Part shown: piece after piece, positions 12,991 through 26,500 of the stretch
Position numbering within the stretch: position 1 is the stretch's first letter
Layout: the number at the start of each line of letters is the position of its first letter
Source: Malurus cyaneus samueli
Taxonomy: Eukaryota > Chordata > Aves > Passeriformes > Maluridae
Direction: 5' to 3'
Assembly: GCA_009741485.1 (NCBI GenBank)
Contig: CM019217.1
Location: forward strand, 39,833,330-39,897,329
Length of the DNA stretch: 64,000 bases
Translations under genes and position numbers: made by a program
Notes under the pieces: generated by a model
Seen by the model: only the letters and a program-made list of their open reading frames with translations
Databases searched by the model: none
What the model was told of the DNA's origin: nothing

Positions 12991-15900
12991 ATAAAAAGCT
13001 AAATGTATTCAGGTTTGCTTTTTGGGCATTTAGCCCAAAACTAGGCAGGTAGATTCCACTGCTTGCTAAATGATGATGCTTCTATTGCAAAGACTGTCAA
13101 CCTCCTTCTGTTAGAGAGCTGTTGAAATACCTTTTCTATGTGTGTGACTTAGAAATGAGAAATAATATTTTGTATGGCAGCATCTTCATTTACCTCTTAT
13201 TCTGACGGGGCACATGGACAAACACCATTTAAATTCGGTGTGCTGGTGGAAAGGAGCAGCTAGACAGCATGGTATGCAGATTGCTTCCACCACTACTTAT
13301 GCAAGATCCTAACTTCATATGGTGTAATGTTATGAAATGATAGTGCCTGTGCATTGCTGAAGGTCAGCAACATTTGTAAGCAGAGTGGTGCTTGAGAGGT
13401 TAGTGTTCATTGTGAAGGTAGATGTTCCTCGTACCTCAACTACAGAGGTTAAAGGACCTCTCAGTACTTGTGGGCATACATGGAAGCTGGGTGTTGCAAA
13501 TTAGAATAAGCATAGCAGGAGTCCTGTCTGTGTAATGAGTAACTAATTGTCACCTTAGTATAAGTATTTTTTTTTCAGTGGACATTCTAACAGCATAATT
13601 TCAGTTCATTTTTAATGTAAATTGGTTAAATGTCTGCCTATTCTTCCTAAAAGTTGGTAATTTACTTTTTCTGATGGTTTTTAGATGTTACAGTTATATT
13701 TAAACAAAAATTCCAAATGAGCTGTTCAAGTTACTGGCAGTTTGTGTACCTTTGCAAGTCTTCCCTTGCTCCCCATGTCATGGGGACCCTGTAAAGTGAT
13801 GAGTGAATAGCATGTTTGCTTTAATTTAAATAAAGTAAACCTACTGCAAACACTGCACTGGCGGCATCTGTGAAGGTCTTTGTGTTTGTCAGTGAAAATC
13901 AGTTGGCTTTAATTCTCTTATTTAGGAGATAATGAAGATAATTGCTTTTAATAGCCAGGGGCAACATTTTGTCCAATTTATCACCATTCTGTCATTTCAT
14001 ATCTTGCTTTCATCAATCTAAGTTTTGGCTAGGTAAACTTTTATTTGAAGTATTGGTCATATTTTAATTCAGACTCAGCTATTACTTTTTGCTTTTCTAC
14101 TTGCTTTTTGACTTGTACTGTTCCATGACCTTGGATGTTCAGGTGTTCTAAAAATGTTTTAAGATGTTCTACTTAGGTAATATATCTGCACAGAATATAC
14201 AAGTGGCAAATAGATTCCTCTGTGTTTGCACTGACTTCTGTTAGTCTCTCAGTGGAGAAGATTACCTGTGCTTAGTAATGCTGTTGATGAAATGATGTGT
14301 AATAATGTGCAATATTCTGTGAATGGCAACACAGAAAAATATCCAAAGACATTAGTTTGAAATTTTCAGTTGATTGCTTCCTTAATGCCTTTAATACACC
14401 TCCATGGCTCTAATGCACCATCTTACATTACTGGTACTTCTCAGCACTTCAGTCAATTGCAAAGCTGAAGGAGGCAAGGGAAAAAGCAGCCAAAACCTCC
14501 CTGAGGATCTAGTACATTATGGCTGCATTTAAGTCCATACCAACTCCATGTGGCATTTAAAAAGCAACTTCTGATATGGTATCTCACAGCCATTCATTCT
14601 CTATTTGTGAAGAATGCAAATTCTGTCCAAGTCTTTAAAATAACTTTTACATTTTGGTTCTGCTGAAGACTTACTTAAACATAAGTTCTGCTGAAAACTT
14701 TCATTGCTGATACTCCTCCATTTGAAGCCAGCCTACAGTGCAGAACAGTATTTTGGACAGACTCATTTAGGTAGAAGAGAACAGCAGGTTTTCTCACTCC
14801 CACCTGCATGAGAGATTCCACAATTTGGAATATTTGTGTTTGGTTAATGATACCTTTTGTCTGTGTCCTAATTCCATGACTAACTTTGTTCTTCTGTAGG
14901 CTTAAAGGTTGTGAGAAGATCTTAAGGAATTAAGACCTAAAAGCTTCATTTGGTTCTAGTGTCAACTTCACGATGTTGTGGAAGCCCAAGGGTTTGGTTT
15001 ACAACTGTCATGTTTGGTTTGCATTAGACTACTTCTAATTGTACTATGAATTTAGGTGTTAGAAGTTTCTGCTAGTTAAAGTGACTGTACTAATCTCAGT
15101 TATCATTATCTAGCACTAGTATCCATCTCTCAGCTGTTGTAGAGTTCAGACTTTTGTCTCTGTACCTAAGTTGTGATTGCAAGAGAAGCTATCCCTGTTA
15201 GACAGTTAGGGGTGCATAGCATATATGGTGTTTGTAACCCTTCTGTTTCATTTCTGAGGAAAGGGAAAGTCATTCCTAAATCTCAGGACTATGGACTATA
15301 TATGTCTGTACCTTCTTGAATATTGTGTATTCCTAGCTAATGTATCTTTTTGACAAATAATGTGGGTCCAAATAACCAGTCTGTAAGCATTTTATGTCCA
15401 TAATGATTTTTTGTAACTTCAATATAGCTTTTGGGCTATAATTAAACTAAAAATGTAATGTGTGGGTGTAGGATTATAATTCCGGTCCCTTTTTGCTGTC
15501 AGATTCTTATGGAAGTGCTTCCAGAGTTGTTTTGTACAGGGAATGTCTGTGTCCCAAGTGTGAGAGAGAGCACTGTATCCCGGAGCCAGGCGTGGAGGGA
15601 ATAGATGAAAAGATTTCAAGTGTTAGAGGCAAGAGCAGAAACACACAGGGTAGCCCACAACTAGGGAGCAGACCTACACCTTGGGACACTAGGAAATTAT
15701 TTCTTTTGTCTTAGTTTCCTTCTTGGTCACCAAGATCTCACTGGTACTGTTTATAAAGTGTGTACCAAGGGAATGTGTTGGAAAAATAAAGTTGGATTCC
15801 TTGGCTTACCTGATTTGGGATGAGTAGGTTTGAAGCAATGAGCAAGAAGAGGGACGGTAGTACTTCTCTTTTCTATAGTAACTTGCTTCAAGAACTGTGA

Positions 15901-18349
15901 ATTACATTAATGTAAATCAATTACTAATGCACAGCTCTCTTCTCTGCCAATGTCATTTTCACCTGCTCCAGGTGACCAGCTCCCTTTTGTTATTGTTATC
16001 CTCCCAAGAGTGAAACCCTATCATGCTGCTTTGCACAGAGCTTCATACTTCACTGAGCAGCTGTCACGCTGTCCTTCAGGTGAGGCATGGCTTTGAAATT
16101 ATGATTCTTTGGGTGGCACGTTTGCCAAAATTCACGTTCTTTAAATAGAACACCACAGCCTGATCACCATGGAGGATGAGTTGAAGATACATTTTCTAAC
16201 AAAGTGTTTATGTATGTGTATATAAAATCACTTTGTTTACAACTTTGGGATTTTGGGAGCTAAAAATACATTGTAAATTGAAATCAGTAATTTTGTTGTT
16301 TCTTTAAGATGTGTTCTAATGTTGTACTGCTGTTCTGAGATCATAGGTGTACTAACACCTGTGCAAAAGTTTTACGTTTTACAGTTCTATCTTAGTAAAC
16401 TTAAAAAAGCACAGACAGAAAACTAAAGTTTGATACAAAATGATCCCAGCCATGCCTCTGCCATTGACTTTTACACTGTGCATCTGGGTATGTCCTGTAC
16501 TTTCTAACAGCTTCCTTACCATGGAGCAGTGGTGATTTCTACATTTCTAGGTATAGCAGTATGAGGCTTGGTTGTTCCGCCATTTGTTTTAGCACTTAGG
16601 CTGAGAAAAACCCTGTTCAACATATGTACAGGGAAGGCACATTAATTTGAAGTCTCCATATGGTGAAGAAATGTAATTAGTAAAAGAGTTAAGCAGAATG
16701 CAAGCATGGACCTACATCATGTTGAAATGCAGCCCCTGTTTGGAACTAAGGCTTTTTGTTATATACATGTTAATGTTATAGGTTCACTGTGGGGGAAAAA
16801 AGGGCCCACACATCATTTTAAAAAGAGCTAAGCACATCACACCCTGTAAGGTCTTTATTCTGGCTAAAACAGACATAGATGGGATTAAAGAGATTACTGG
16901 TTAACCCAGAAATCTCTGACTTAAATCTCAAATTCATGTGAATTCAAATGGAGAATTATTTGCACAGTATCAAAAGGCAGGTTGACTTTTCTGAGTTTAA
17001 TACACATGAAAGCACATTTACGGGAACGTTCCATTTTAATGCCACAAACCGTCTACTTTTCTATTAATATCTTTATCAAAGAGGTGAGTGATTATCATGG
17101 CAAAGCAGAGTCAGGTTCAGGAATTCTTTATCCAGTTGTGCCTCAGGGGAAGGAAAAGAGTTTTTCTGTCGCTTTAAAACTTTCTATTAAACTAAAAAGG
17201 AATTTCCTTTACATTATAGTCAAGTTTAAGATTAACAATCAAACTCTTAAGAGCCTAGTATATGGCATTTCATGTCTTTGAATACTTCTGGAATAATTTT
17301 TTTATTTACTACTGTCTTGGTAGAACTGGAGTTTGTCTTTTTTCCCTTTTATTTTCAAAATTCAGGAAAATCTCCTTGTGTACATTGGAAGTTTTTTAAA
17401 CATACGTTCAAAATAATTTTGGACTATCAGAAATTAAAAATTGAATAAGCACGTGAAATATAACTACAAATATGTAAAAATAACTGTATAAATGGCAGTG
17501 GACTTAATTTTGTTCCTTGTAAATCTATTCCATGACTGCGGATATATAGAATATATATGTTGTGGATATACAGAATATATATGTTATAAATATGAAAATA
17601 TGCACATGTACACATGTATCTTGCAGCATCTCTAAACTCCTAGTACAGATTATGTTTCTTTGTTAAAACATTTATAAATTCTCCTATTACAGCCTGTCAA
17701 TATACCTTAGTTTGAATCAGTGATGTAAAACTGGGATGGCAACCTGAACCAGATCCCAATTTATCTCAGGTTTGTAAGCTCTATTAATTCAGACTGAGAA
17801 ATAGTAACTAAAGTAGTGGAGTAGTGAATCAACAGTATTTTAAATCCTCCCCACTGGCTTTGTAAGAGAATCCAGGCTGCTTCTAATGCTATTATTTCTT
17901 GTCAGAATTCTAAGTGCCACTGTGTACTGCTAGAAAAAAAAGACGATGTATTTCAGGGCTTGGGTAATATTTTTTTTCTTTAATTGAAAATGCATTAAAA
18001 CATTGTTGGTGCTTGGTGTGGGCTTTCTTTCTTCCTTCATTCCTGTATAATTTATACAGTGCTAAGAATATGACTTCTGGTCTTATAATTTCTTTACTAT
18101 TTTTAATCAAAATAAGTTTTGCTGGCATTCCTAATACTTATCAAGAATAATAATTTAAATAAATAAGTATAAATGTTAGGACTTTCCTTTCTTCATATCC
18201 ATTTTTGTAATACAACACGTGGGAGTTTCTTGTATCTTTTTGCATTTTAAGGGGAGGGGAGATACTGAAACAGTTTTTCTGAGTGTTTTGCTTCACGTTA
18301 ACTGAGAGCACTGAAGCTGTTGGGAAGGAGAGGCTCACATAAATGACAT
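12991..18349. other. Unique non-coding DNA
   Basis: Nothing coding is supported. The longest open frame (16982-17281, 99 codons) has no recognisable motif and no second exon partner. The only clear structure is the 24-bp AT-rich tandem pair at 17540-17587. Confidence 0.55.
17540..17587. repeat. Two tandem copies of a 24-bp AT-rich unit
   Basis: Copy one (17540-17563) and copy two (17564-17587) begin GGATATA and share the core AGAATATATATGTT. They differ at two positions. This is a minimal minisatellite-like duplication. Confidence 0.88.
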
Positions 18350-19480
18350 TCTCAGAGTGTGTGGGACTGCTGTAAAGGCACGTGTGTGTCTGTCTGTGAC
18401 TTGTCCTGCTGAGCTGACTTCTGGTGAAGTCTCGGGAAAAGACAAGCACAGCAAAGGGTTAACCTTTTACTACCAACCTCGGAAAGGCACATTTGCAATC
18501 CCTGCCAGTCTTGTCTTCCTTTTTACACCTCGTTTGCTCACCGCTGCTCCTCACTTCGAGGCAGATCCTTTGACCTAAGCAGATTATTGTAGACGCATGA
18601 AGGACACAGCAAGCTATCCTGTGCTTTTAAAGGAGGAGATTTTGGCTCCAAAATAGGACACTAAGCTTTTCAGCCTTCTGCTGCTGTACCTAGTGAGCAC
18701 GAGGCAGTGTCTGGGGGTGCTCAGTGGACTCCTGTGGAATCGGATGGGAAACAAAAGCAGAAGTGGCAGCTGCTGCAAATGTGGGAGCCTGTGCCGTTAG
18801 CGGGAAGCGATTGCTAATAAGGGCCTGTGAGACCTGGGTTTCCTTGGTTTCCATGACAGTTATTAGGTAACACAGAAATTGAATTGTCTCCCACAGTGCT
18901 CTTGGGGGATAGTGGTATGACGGGGTGCTCCAGGGACACAGACTTGCAGCAACTCAGTCTAAGCGTGTGAAACTCCCTGGATTGTTGTGCCTTACTTCTT
19001 TCGTTTGCTGTGTCTTGCTTGTGTTTGCAATTTGCTCTGCTTTGTTGATTTTTTTTTTCCTTTGGATGGAAGACCCTGGCTACAGCGTTTCTCAAATAAC
19101 ATTTTCCCCTTTTTATTTAGAGCTGAGCTGGGCAAAGAAAGGATATGAACAATTATACAGGTGGGCTTCTCAGGGGGAGTGAAGATATAAGGCATCCAAA
19201 CAGGTACTGGCAACCTGCAGCTCTGTAAAAATGCCACTCCAGCAGATTTCTGTAGTTCCTGCGCGGGAGACTGCCAGCAATGGGAGAAGTTCAATGGGCA
19301 CAAACAAAGAGAAGAACAAGGAAGTCGAGGTAAGAGGAAGGTTTCAATTTGCTACGACAGGGTGAGTGTGCCTTTGGTAGGCAGTGGGTTTGGCTGCCGA
19401 GCAGGATGCGGTGTTACTGGAGTGTTGCAGAGTGCACAGCTTTAGAACACTGCAGGGGATGCTGTGATAGCAGCACCCAG
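18350..19480. promoter_or_regulatory. Local CpG-enriched, GC-raised segment; candidate promoter region
   Basis: By eye this is the densest non-repeat run of CpG dinucleotides in the window, roughly twenty in 1.1 kb. Examples lie near 18434, 18480, 18531, 18558, 18591, 18798, 18965, 19086, 19262-19264, 19326, 19354 and 19400. The surrounding sequence is nearly CpG-free, and the segment is not a CR1 or LTR. Bird promoters and first exons often show such islands. The segment spans an ATG-initiated open frame ending at a splice donor (19231-19329). A TATA-like TTTTTATTTAG lies near 19108-19119, about 115 bases upstream of that ATG, but the transcription start cannot be placed from sequence alone. 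Confidence 0.45.
19231..19329 (+). CDS. Candidate 5' coding exon of an unidentified plus-strand gene (partial)
   Basis: An ATG in an AAAAATGC context opens a 33-codon frame beginning MPLQQISVVPAR and ending NKEKNKEVE. It ends precisely at a strong donor, GAG followed by GTAAGA, in phase 0. An in-frame TGA at 19180-19182 sits 48 bases upstream, so this ATG is the natural start. The peptide is polar, rich in Ser, Asn, Lys and Glu in its second half, with no signal peptide or membrane segment. That fits a disordered N-terminus of an intracellular protein, possibly an alternative first exon of a large gene. The CpG-rich context supports a promoter nearby. I do not recognise the protein, and the downstream exons are not identified with confidence. 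If real, the sequence after 19330 is a long first intron. The alternative is a chance open frame next to a chance donor. Confidence 0.5.
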
Positions 19481-20513
19481 CGTTACAGAGACAAGGAGCC
19501 CACTGCAAAAGTAAAATAAATAAATGGAGGGAGTTACAAACTGCATTAGGGGGGTTTAGCATTTTCATTTAAATGAGTGCAGCCTGCTGGTACTGGCAAT
19601 CATTGTTCCTTGTAAACTGTCAAGTAGCAGTTTCTTTATAATAGGTTGGATGAACAAGTAGTTTTAGTAAAATTCCTGTCTTTGTTTCAAACCAACAAAA
19701 ATATTGTACTGAAGGCTGTCTTTCTAATATATGTGTGTTCTAGGCATAAGCTTTATAACTTAGTCTTTTTACCATTTAAAAGGCATCAGTGTTTCATTTT
19801 TTACCTTTTGACTGACTTTCTTTTATTCATACACATACAAAAGTGTTGTTTCATCAGTAAATACTGTATCCTGTTGTCTCCCAGTTAAGAAGAAACTGCA
19901 GGTTAATATTATATTAATGGTTAGTACAAAAGAAGTACAGAAAAGCAGTGCAATTTTAATGGTGTTTTTACCTGTAGGAATCTCTTTTGCTATGTATAGA
20001 TTAAACATTTCTTGTGCAAAACTGAAAAAAAAAAGCATCCCTTCCAAACCCAAAACATAAGTAGTCTGTTGATAGATATAGCAGTAAATGTATATAACAC
20101 AGACATCTGCTTTTTACAGACCTGTTTCTTGTCTCTCTGCTTTTCATTTTCTTTTGCTGTATGGAAATCATGTCTTTTAACTATTGTCTGAGAGACTGTG
20201 ACAATCCTTGAAAGAAGTCATTCCTCTTGTAGTGTGACATAGTTTTCAGGAAATTGTTAAGTTCAACAGATGGTTTATATTCATAAAAGATCTGTGTGAC
20301 TGTGGAAAGATATTGTTTGGGGTTTTTTATTATTAAATTCAGGATAATATTTTTGTTCAGTATTTGACAATGACAGGTTGACTAAATGTGACTATTCTGG
20401 TTTTTGTTTGAACGCTTGGGTATAAGTAGCATCTTCTCCTGAATATAGTCTCCAGGTGTTAACTGGTAGCACAGTCATCAGAGTTTGTAATATTTTGGGA
20501 TTTGTGTCCTGAA

Positions 20514-20547
20514 ATGGAAGACTTTTGCTTTGTTTTTAGTCTTCCAT
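20514..20547. repeat. Perfect 10-bp inverted repeat, 14-nt loop
   Basis: ATGGAAGACT (20514-20523) and its exact reverse complement AGTCTTCCAT (20538-20547) flank a T-rich 14-base loop. No function is implied. Confidence 0.88.
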
Positions 20548-23500
20548 GAAATGGTTAAAGATTAAGATTCAGGTGAAAACTGGTTTTTTGTATTAAGGCT
20601 TAAGATGTGAAGAGCAGAAATATATTGTGTACCTGGCATGAATTGTTCTCTAGCATTCTTGTTTTAATTTGACCATTAGACTTGACTGAAGAATACATGC
20701 AATCTTCACACTGGAGTCAGATAGATGGGATAGTTAATTTAGAGGGCTGGGGGAAGTATGGAGCTTCTGAATGGTGAGAATCATCTCATACAGTTTTCTG
20801 TTTGTTTTTTATTTTCCTATGAGGACTGGGTGGCATCATTTCAACAAGACTCTGGTTTATTCTTGTATGTGGTGGAAGTTGTATATCAGAAAAGAGCCAA
20901 ATGGCACAGATAACTAAGTTCATTGAAGTTTTCTTCTAAAAATAATATAAAAAGTACCAAACACCAACCCTGCAGAGCTCCAACCAAACTCAAAGTACAT
21001 GGTATTCACTGAAATGTATCTGCCAAATTGCTTGCTGCTGGTCAGAGTCTAATCATTCTGCTCTAATTTCTGCTCATTCCATAAGTCTTATGGCTGGAAT
21101 TTATACAGTGTAACAACTCCCTGTTGCTGTTGATGGAGATAGTAGCTCAAGCAGTAAAGATTGTTTTCCCTATAATGTCTGTGGATGTAAATTATGCTTA
21201 TGTAAATTATGACAATGTTCAGTTTTGTTTTGTGGATGTAATTTGGGAATAGTGACCCAACTTACTGTCTAGACATACATTGCTCACGCTTGTGTAGATC
21301 GTGGTCTACCCCTGCAAATCCTGCACAGTATGGTTCTCACAAAGGGAAGCTTCCTTCCTGTTACTCAGTGTTTGTATCTGTTTTGGTGAGGGTATTCTGG
21401 GTTCTTGGTATTCTGATTTTATTTCTGCAAGCACCTGCTTCCTCTGCCTTTCCATTAGCAGGCTTTTTGAGGTGAGAGCTAAATAAAGTAGTTAAATGGG
21501 CTTCTAGCTGAGAACATCAAGCTGGTTCAGGAAGACATGAAAAAAGGAAATGTCTGAAAGGTCTTCCAGTTGCTAGGATAACAATTGCTAGGATTGTGTG
21601 CCAAATCCTGTTATTGCTAACTAATTTAATGTGATGTCCATACAACAGCATTAAAATTTATGAAGAAGAGTTCATCTTCTGTCTAATTGCAGAGCTCGAT
21701 GCAGTGAACTGTTTCCAAGTTCATGGTGAATTTGTAAATCTGCCTGACTTAGTTGTATACAACTGAGGTTCTTAGTGATGTGACTCATTATGTAATTTCT
21801 GTGATTTTTAGATGCTCATACACAATCTGAAAGTTTTAATATGTGTCTGTGCACACTTGCAGATGATTGCCAAGCACTGATCTGTCATTTTGAATATTAA
21901 GTGCAGTATCACTAAGGAGCCACAAGTGCCCGTGGTGTACCTCTGGCCAATAATAGCAGCTGAGGGGTGACAACAGTGGCTAGAGGGAATGTTTACAGGC
22001 AATCTTTCTATGCAGAGTCCTTTGTGGGAGTAAAAACTTTGGTGAAGTCTGTTCCTCCAGTTTTTCAAGGATTTACCTCAATAATTAGCAGAAGTTGTAG
22101 CTAATGATGGAATTTACATCAAATTTAGCTGTAGAGCCACTTTGGGTATAGTCTAAAGATGAAGCAGGCTTTTTCCATGAAACAATGGAAATGCTTAGAT
22201 GTTTCGGCACCAGTACACTATGTTTCAATACACAGATATAATCTTCTACTAGTTTGTTTCACTGATTTTAGGAAAGCTTAGCAGTCATTACTTCTACTAG
22301 TTTTGCCCCATTTAAGTGGACAGGATGTCTTTCTAATTCTTTAAGTAATGTGGTTGGAAAAGTTCATTGCAGAAACAAAGACCAAAGTATAAAGAGCATT
22401 CACAGCATGATGTGGGCTCTTTATTTAAAATTTAGTTAATTCAACTTTCTTCAATATTTGAGAAATGCCAGAAGTCTATAGTGAAGCATGTTTCTGTGAC
22501 AGAGAAAAACCCCTGCCTGTTTTCAGAAGAGTTTTCTAATAGAACTGTTGTTCAGAGTGAATTAAGTCATAGCCAAGAGATTAAATTATGTCATCAGGAC
22601 CCCAAATTAGTTAATTTCTTTAACACATGGACTTCAGTACCTTGAGGCCAGTGTAATATTAATATAGGACCCCCATTTTATATGTATGTAATATTTCAGT
22701 AGTTACCTTGGATTTCTGGTTGATTTTCTCTACTGTAATAAAAAATGTGGAAGAAATTAATATGATTCCTGAGGAACAGAGTTGATGAAATGCTTGCTCT
22801 GGCTCACAGTTTTATTATTTAGCTGTGAAAGTACATTGAGAAGTTCATGAAGTAGCCTCAGTTTACCAATGTCTTGTGTATGTATAGCCATGAATCATTA
22901 TTCTAAAGTGAATTAAGTACAGGAAGAAAATTTCATATAGTGAGAAAATTGGACAGGGCAAGTGAGTGAAGGTCAGCAAAAATGCTATACTAACCAAGAG
23001 TTTTCAAGTGAATAAACTGCCATGACTACTGAGGAAAGCCATACTTCAGTGTTTTATATTTAGAGTGGTAGGAGTAAGTTTGTAAAAGCCAAAAATTGTC
23101 ATGATGTGGTAAAGAAGGTACTCCTTGATGCCAAACTAATTTTGTAGATGCTGCACCTTTTCAGCTTAACCAGTTTTCAATACATGGTATTGGAAAATTT
23201 ATATTATCTGAGTATAAAAATTCAGAGTAGAAGATACCTTAATAACATAGTGACAGATATCAGTCAATCTTGATTTGGTTTCAAGACTTTGATTAAAAGC
23301 AAAAAACCCAATAACATAGCCTCTGTAATACAGCTTTTGGACATATTCATATGCTAGTATAACTTGTTTGTTATAGTGATGAGTATTAGTCTGTTGCCCT
23401 AAAACCTAACCCAGTATCCTAAAGATGTTACAAAATGTGATATTCTGTAGTTAAAAAGTAACGAATCAGCCATGTTATTGTTTTTTAATATTTAGTTTTG

Positions 23501-26500
23501 ATTCTTTCCTCATAACTGGTTAATGGTTTTCTACTTATGCCTACTGTGTTTCCCTGGTCTTAATCTATTTTATTGTTCTGGCAGAGGTGTTGATGACTAA
23601 TAGTTTCCTTCACAGAAATTCATAGAATGTAATAAGATGCAAGGTGGAACATTCACTCCACTGTGTATTGTACTTTTGGCATGAAATGTAGTTCTGTATC
23701 CTGAGCAGTTCTGTGCTATGGAGGAAACTTTGGACCTGTCTTCTCTTCAGCAGTGTTTTCATGTTCTGCCTTCTCAAAAGCAGAGACCTGTAACTTTGGA
23801 GGCTTTAAATGTTACCAGGGAAGTACTTGGCATTTATGAAGGATTACAGTAAATTGGATTTGAACTTGGAGGTTTTTCTGTACAGTTTGTGCCTTAAAGA
23901 AAAAAATTAAAAAAAAAAAAAAGTGTTGCTTGAAATTATATATGCTCGCTTGCTGTTTAAAGCATAATTTTTTTTTTTTTGTTAGCAGATCCTCAAGTCA
24001 GAATTGAGACTGAAACCTAAAGGGTCTTTTGAATGCCACTTTTGAGTAGTGCTAACGTTTATTTTAAGCCCCAGACTAGAGTAACTGCTAATGTTTACCT
24101 TAAAGCTTGTAAGTAGTTTAGGAGGAATTGACATGTTTTTTAAAGGAGGAAGCAGCAGCTAAATGTTATTGATGGGAATGAATTGTTTTACATTTATCTA
24201 TGTTATCTCACTTGTTACTTAATTTTAAATAGATGTAATGATAGATGGAATATTTTTAAAGACACACACTTCCTTATGTCCTAAAAAGAAAGTGCTTATA
24301 CATTTAGATTAAATGATTTTTGTGGCACTTATGAAATATATACAGAGATATTTGAAACTTGAAACATGTCTGTAATTAAGGACAAAATGGTTTTACATAT
24401 CAGTGTTGTTTTGTTTCCTTACTACCTCAAGTTAAGCAGTGTACTGGGTTTTATTGTGGGCTTTTTTGTATGATTGTTTTGTTTTAGGGGATTTTTGGAG
24501 GGGTTTTGCTTGTTTGTTTTTTTTATTACATAGGGAGGCATAATATTTAGTGTAGTTAAATTTGTTAGTGGCTTTGATCACTTTACCAAAGTTGAAAATA
24601 GTAAAACTCCTAATATGTGACAATTCTGCTTATACCAGTGCTAATAAAATTGTTTAAGGCATGTGATGCAGGGAATAAAAATCTTAGAATTGTAGAATAT
24701 TGATGAAATAATTCATAAACCAGATAGATGGTTTTGGTGTTATGGCTGATTATCTCACATTCAAAAATTTCTTAGGTTTAACTTAACAGATAAATAGATA
24801 GGGTCATTTATTACCTAAAATACACTGGGATTTTTTTTTTTCTGTGGAAAGGGTAAGGATGTTTGTTTTCAGTGACAGCTGCCTGAAAAGAGTAATGTAA
24901 TTACAGTCTTTTTAGGAGGTACAATTTTTTATTCAGCAAGAGATGTGGGGGTGGGATAATGGGGAGGGGAAGCTCTAGCATATGAATCAAATTACTGATG
25001 TGCTCTGACCTGCATTGCTGTCTCTTCTTAGTTTTTCTTAATTTAGAGCTCATGTTAAACATGATGTCACATACAATACATGACAAAATCTCTAATGCTG
25101 TTTATTGTCAATATTATATTGTATTTCTCAAAAGGGAAGCTATTCTTCTTTTCTTGACATGACCATTGTTTGGACTTCTATGTTAACGTTTGCTTGGAAA
25201 TCCAACTGTATGTGCAGTTATAAGACACTGGTTCCTAGTGAAGTTTTTCTGTATTTTTATGGTGATAGATTGCTGCTGTGATCAATGGTTGAAGTGCTCC
25301 CAAAGTACACCCATAAATCAGACTGTGGCATGCTTAGTTATCTTTAGGATGCTGTAGAAATTTAAGTTCTCTATCAATAAGTCTTCTGATCTCTCTTTGG
25401 GAATTGTCATTACTTTGGCTTGCCATGTGTTTCTTATGACAAGCAATTTTATGACGAGAGAAATGGTAAGTGTTACCTAATACATGCTAAGCTTGTTGTA
25501 ATTTTGAAATCTTGTTCCTTTTTTATATTTCTGTAAATAAAAAACATCACTGTGCTACCAGTAAAAAATTAAGAGATTCCTTGCTGTGCTTTAATTATCA
25601 TGCTTTGGGATAATGCAATTCTTAATAGGCTGCTTTTCCTGCTAAGATTATGCAAAGGCTACATAGTGGGTTTTTTTGGTCAGGCTTTTTATGAAAAGTC
25701 CATAAAAACATATTTATCCAATTTGGGTTGCAGTATATTGACTGCGCATCCAATACCAGTATTGATTTTAAAATTGATCTTTTCAGTGATAAAGGATTTG
25801 AAGCTTAAGATTCCATACCTCAGTAGCCTTCTGCCTCTTTATGTTTGCAGCCAGTGTTTACAATCTGGTGGCACATACCTTTTGTTGCTGCTGAAGTTTG
25901 ACTACAAGTCTCATGAAGAAAGTTTTTTAATTCTTTTATCTCTGAAATTCCCAGTTCCAATAAATTGAATCGGGCTTGTGTGTGTATTTTTCCTCTCCTA
26001 CTCTAAAATAGCTCTGAGTTTAAAATATTAGACTTCAGATTTCATTTGATTTGGATTTTTTGCTGAAGTTATTCTGAGGTTTTATGGAGGAAGAATTTCC
26101 ATATTAGAAGTAATTGTAGAATTTTCATGGCAAATTTTGTTGTGTAAAAATAAATGCAAAATCCCAACAAACGAAAACCAAAATTTTCCATCTGTAATTA
26201 AGGGTTCTTTGTCGTGTCTTCAGCTATAAGTTTCCATGCTTTAGTTTCATGACTGACTTGGGTCCTGCATTGTATTGAAGCTGTGGCTGTAATTGAGACA
26301 GCTTGCAGAATGTGTGGTAGTGCCTAGACCTGGTAGCTGATTAGGGAGCCAGGAACTGATTACAGTTCAGGAAGCTGAAAAACAGATGACTGACTCCAAG
26401 TACCTTTCACACGGATTTCCATAATGCTGAGTTTAGTATGATTTTTTTTTTTTCCTAAGGCAGAGAAGACTTGCCCAGGTTGAGGGTCTTTGTCTCAAAG

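Noticed and set aside
17041..17083. GAG|GTGAGT donor inside the 99-codon frame at 16982-17281
   Set aside because: The frame runs through the donor, the acceptor is weak and the peptide is unremarkable.
25444..25463. 22-nt stretch before ATG|GTAAGT
   Set aside because: The acceptor (TTATGACAAG) is poor, and this is most likely a solitary chance donor.
25600..25968. 122-codon hydrophobic open frame
   Set aside because: T-rich sequence gives Leu/Phe/Ile-rich translations by chance. There is no signal-peptide logic, splice context or recognisable family.
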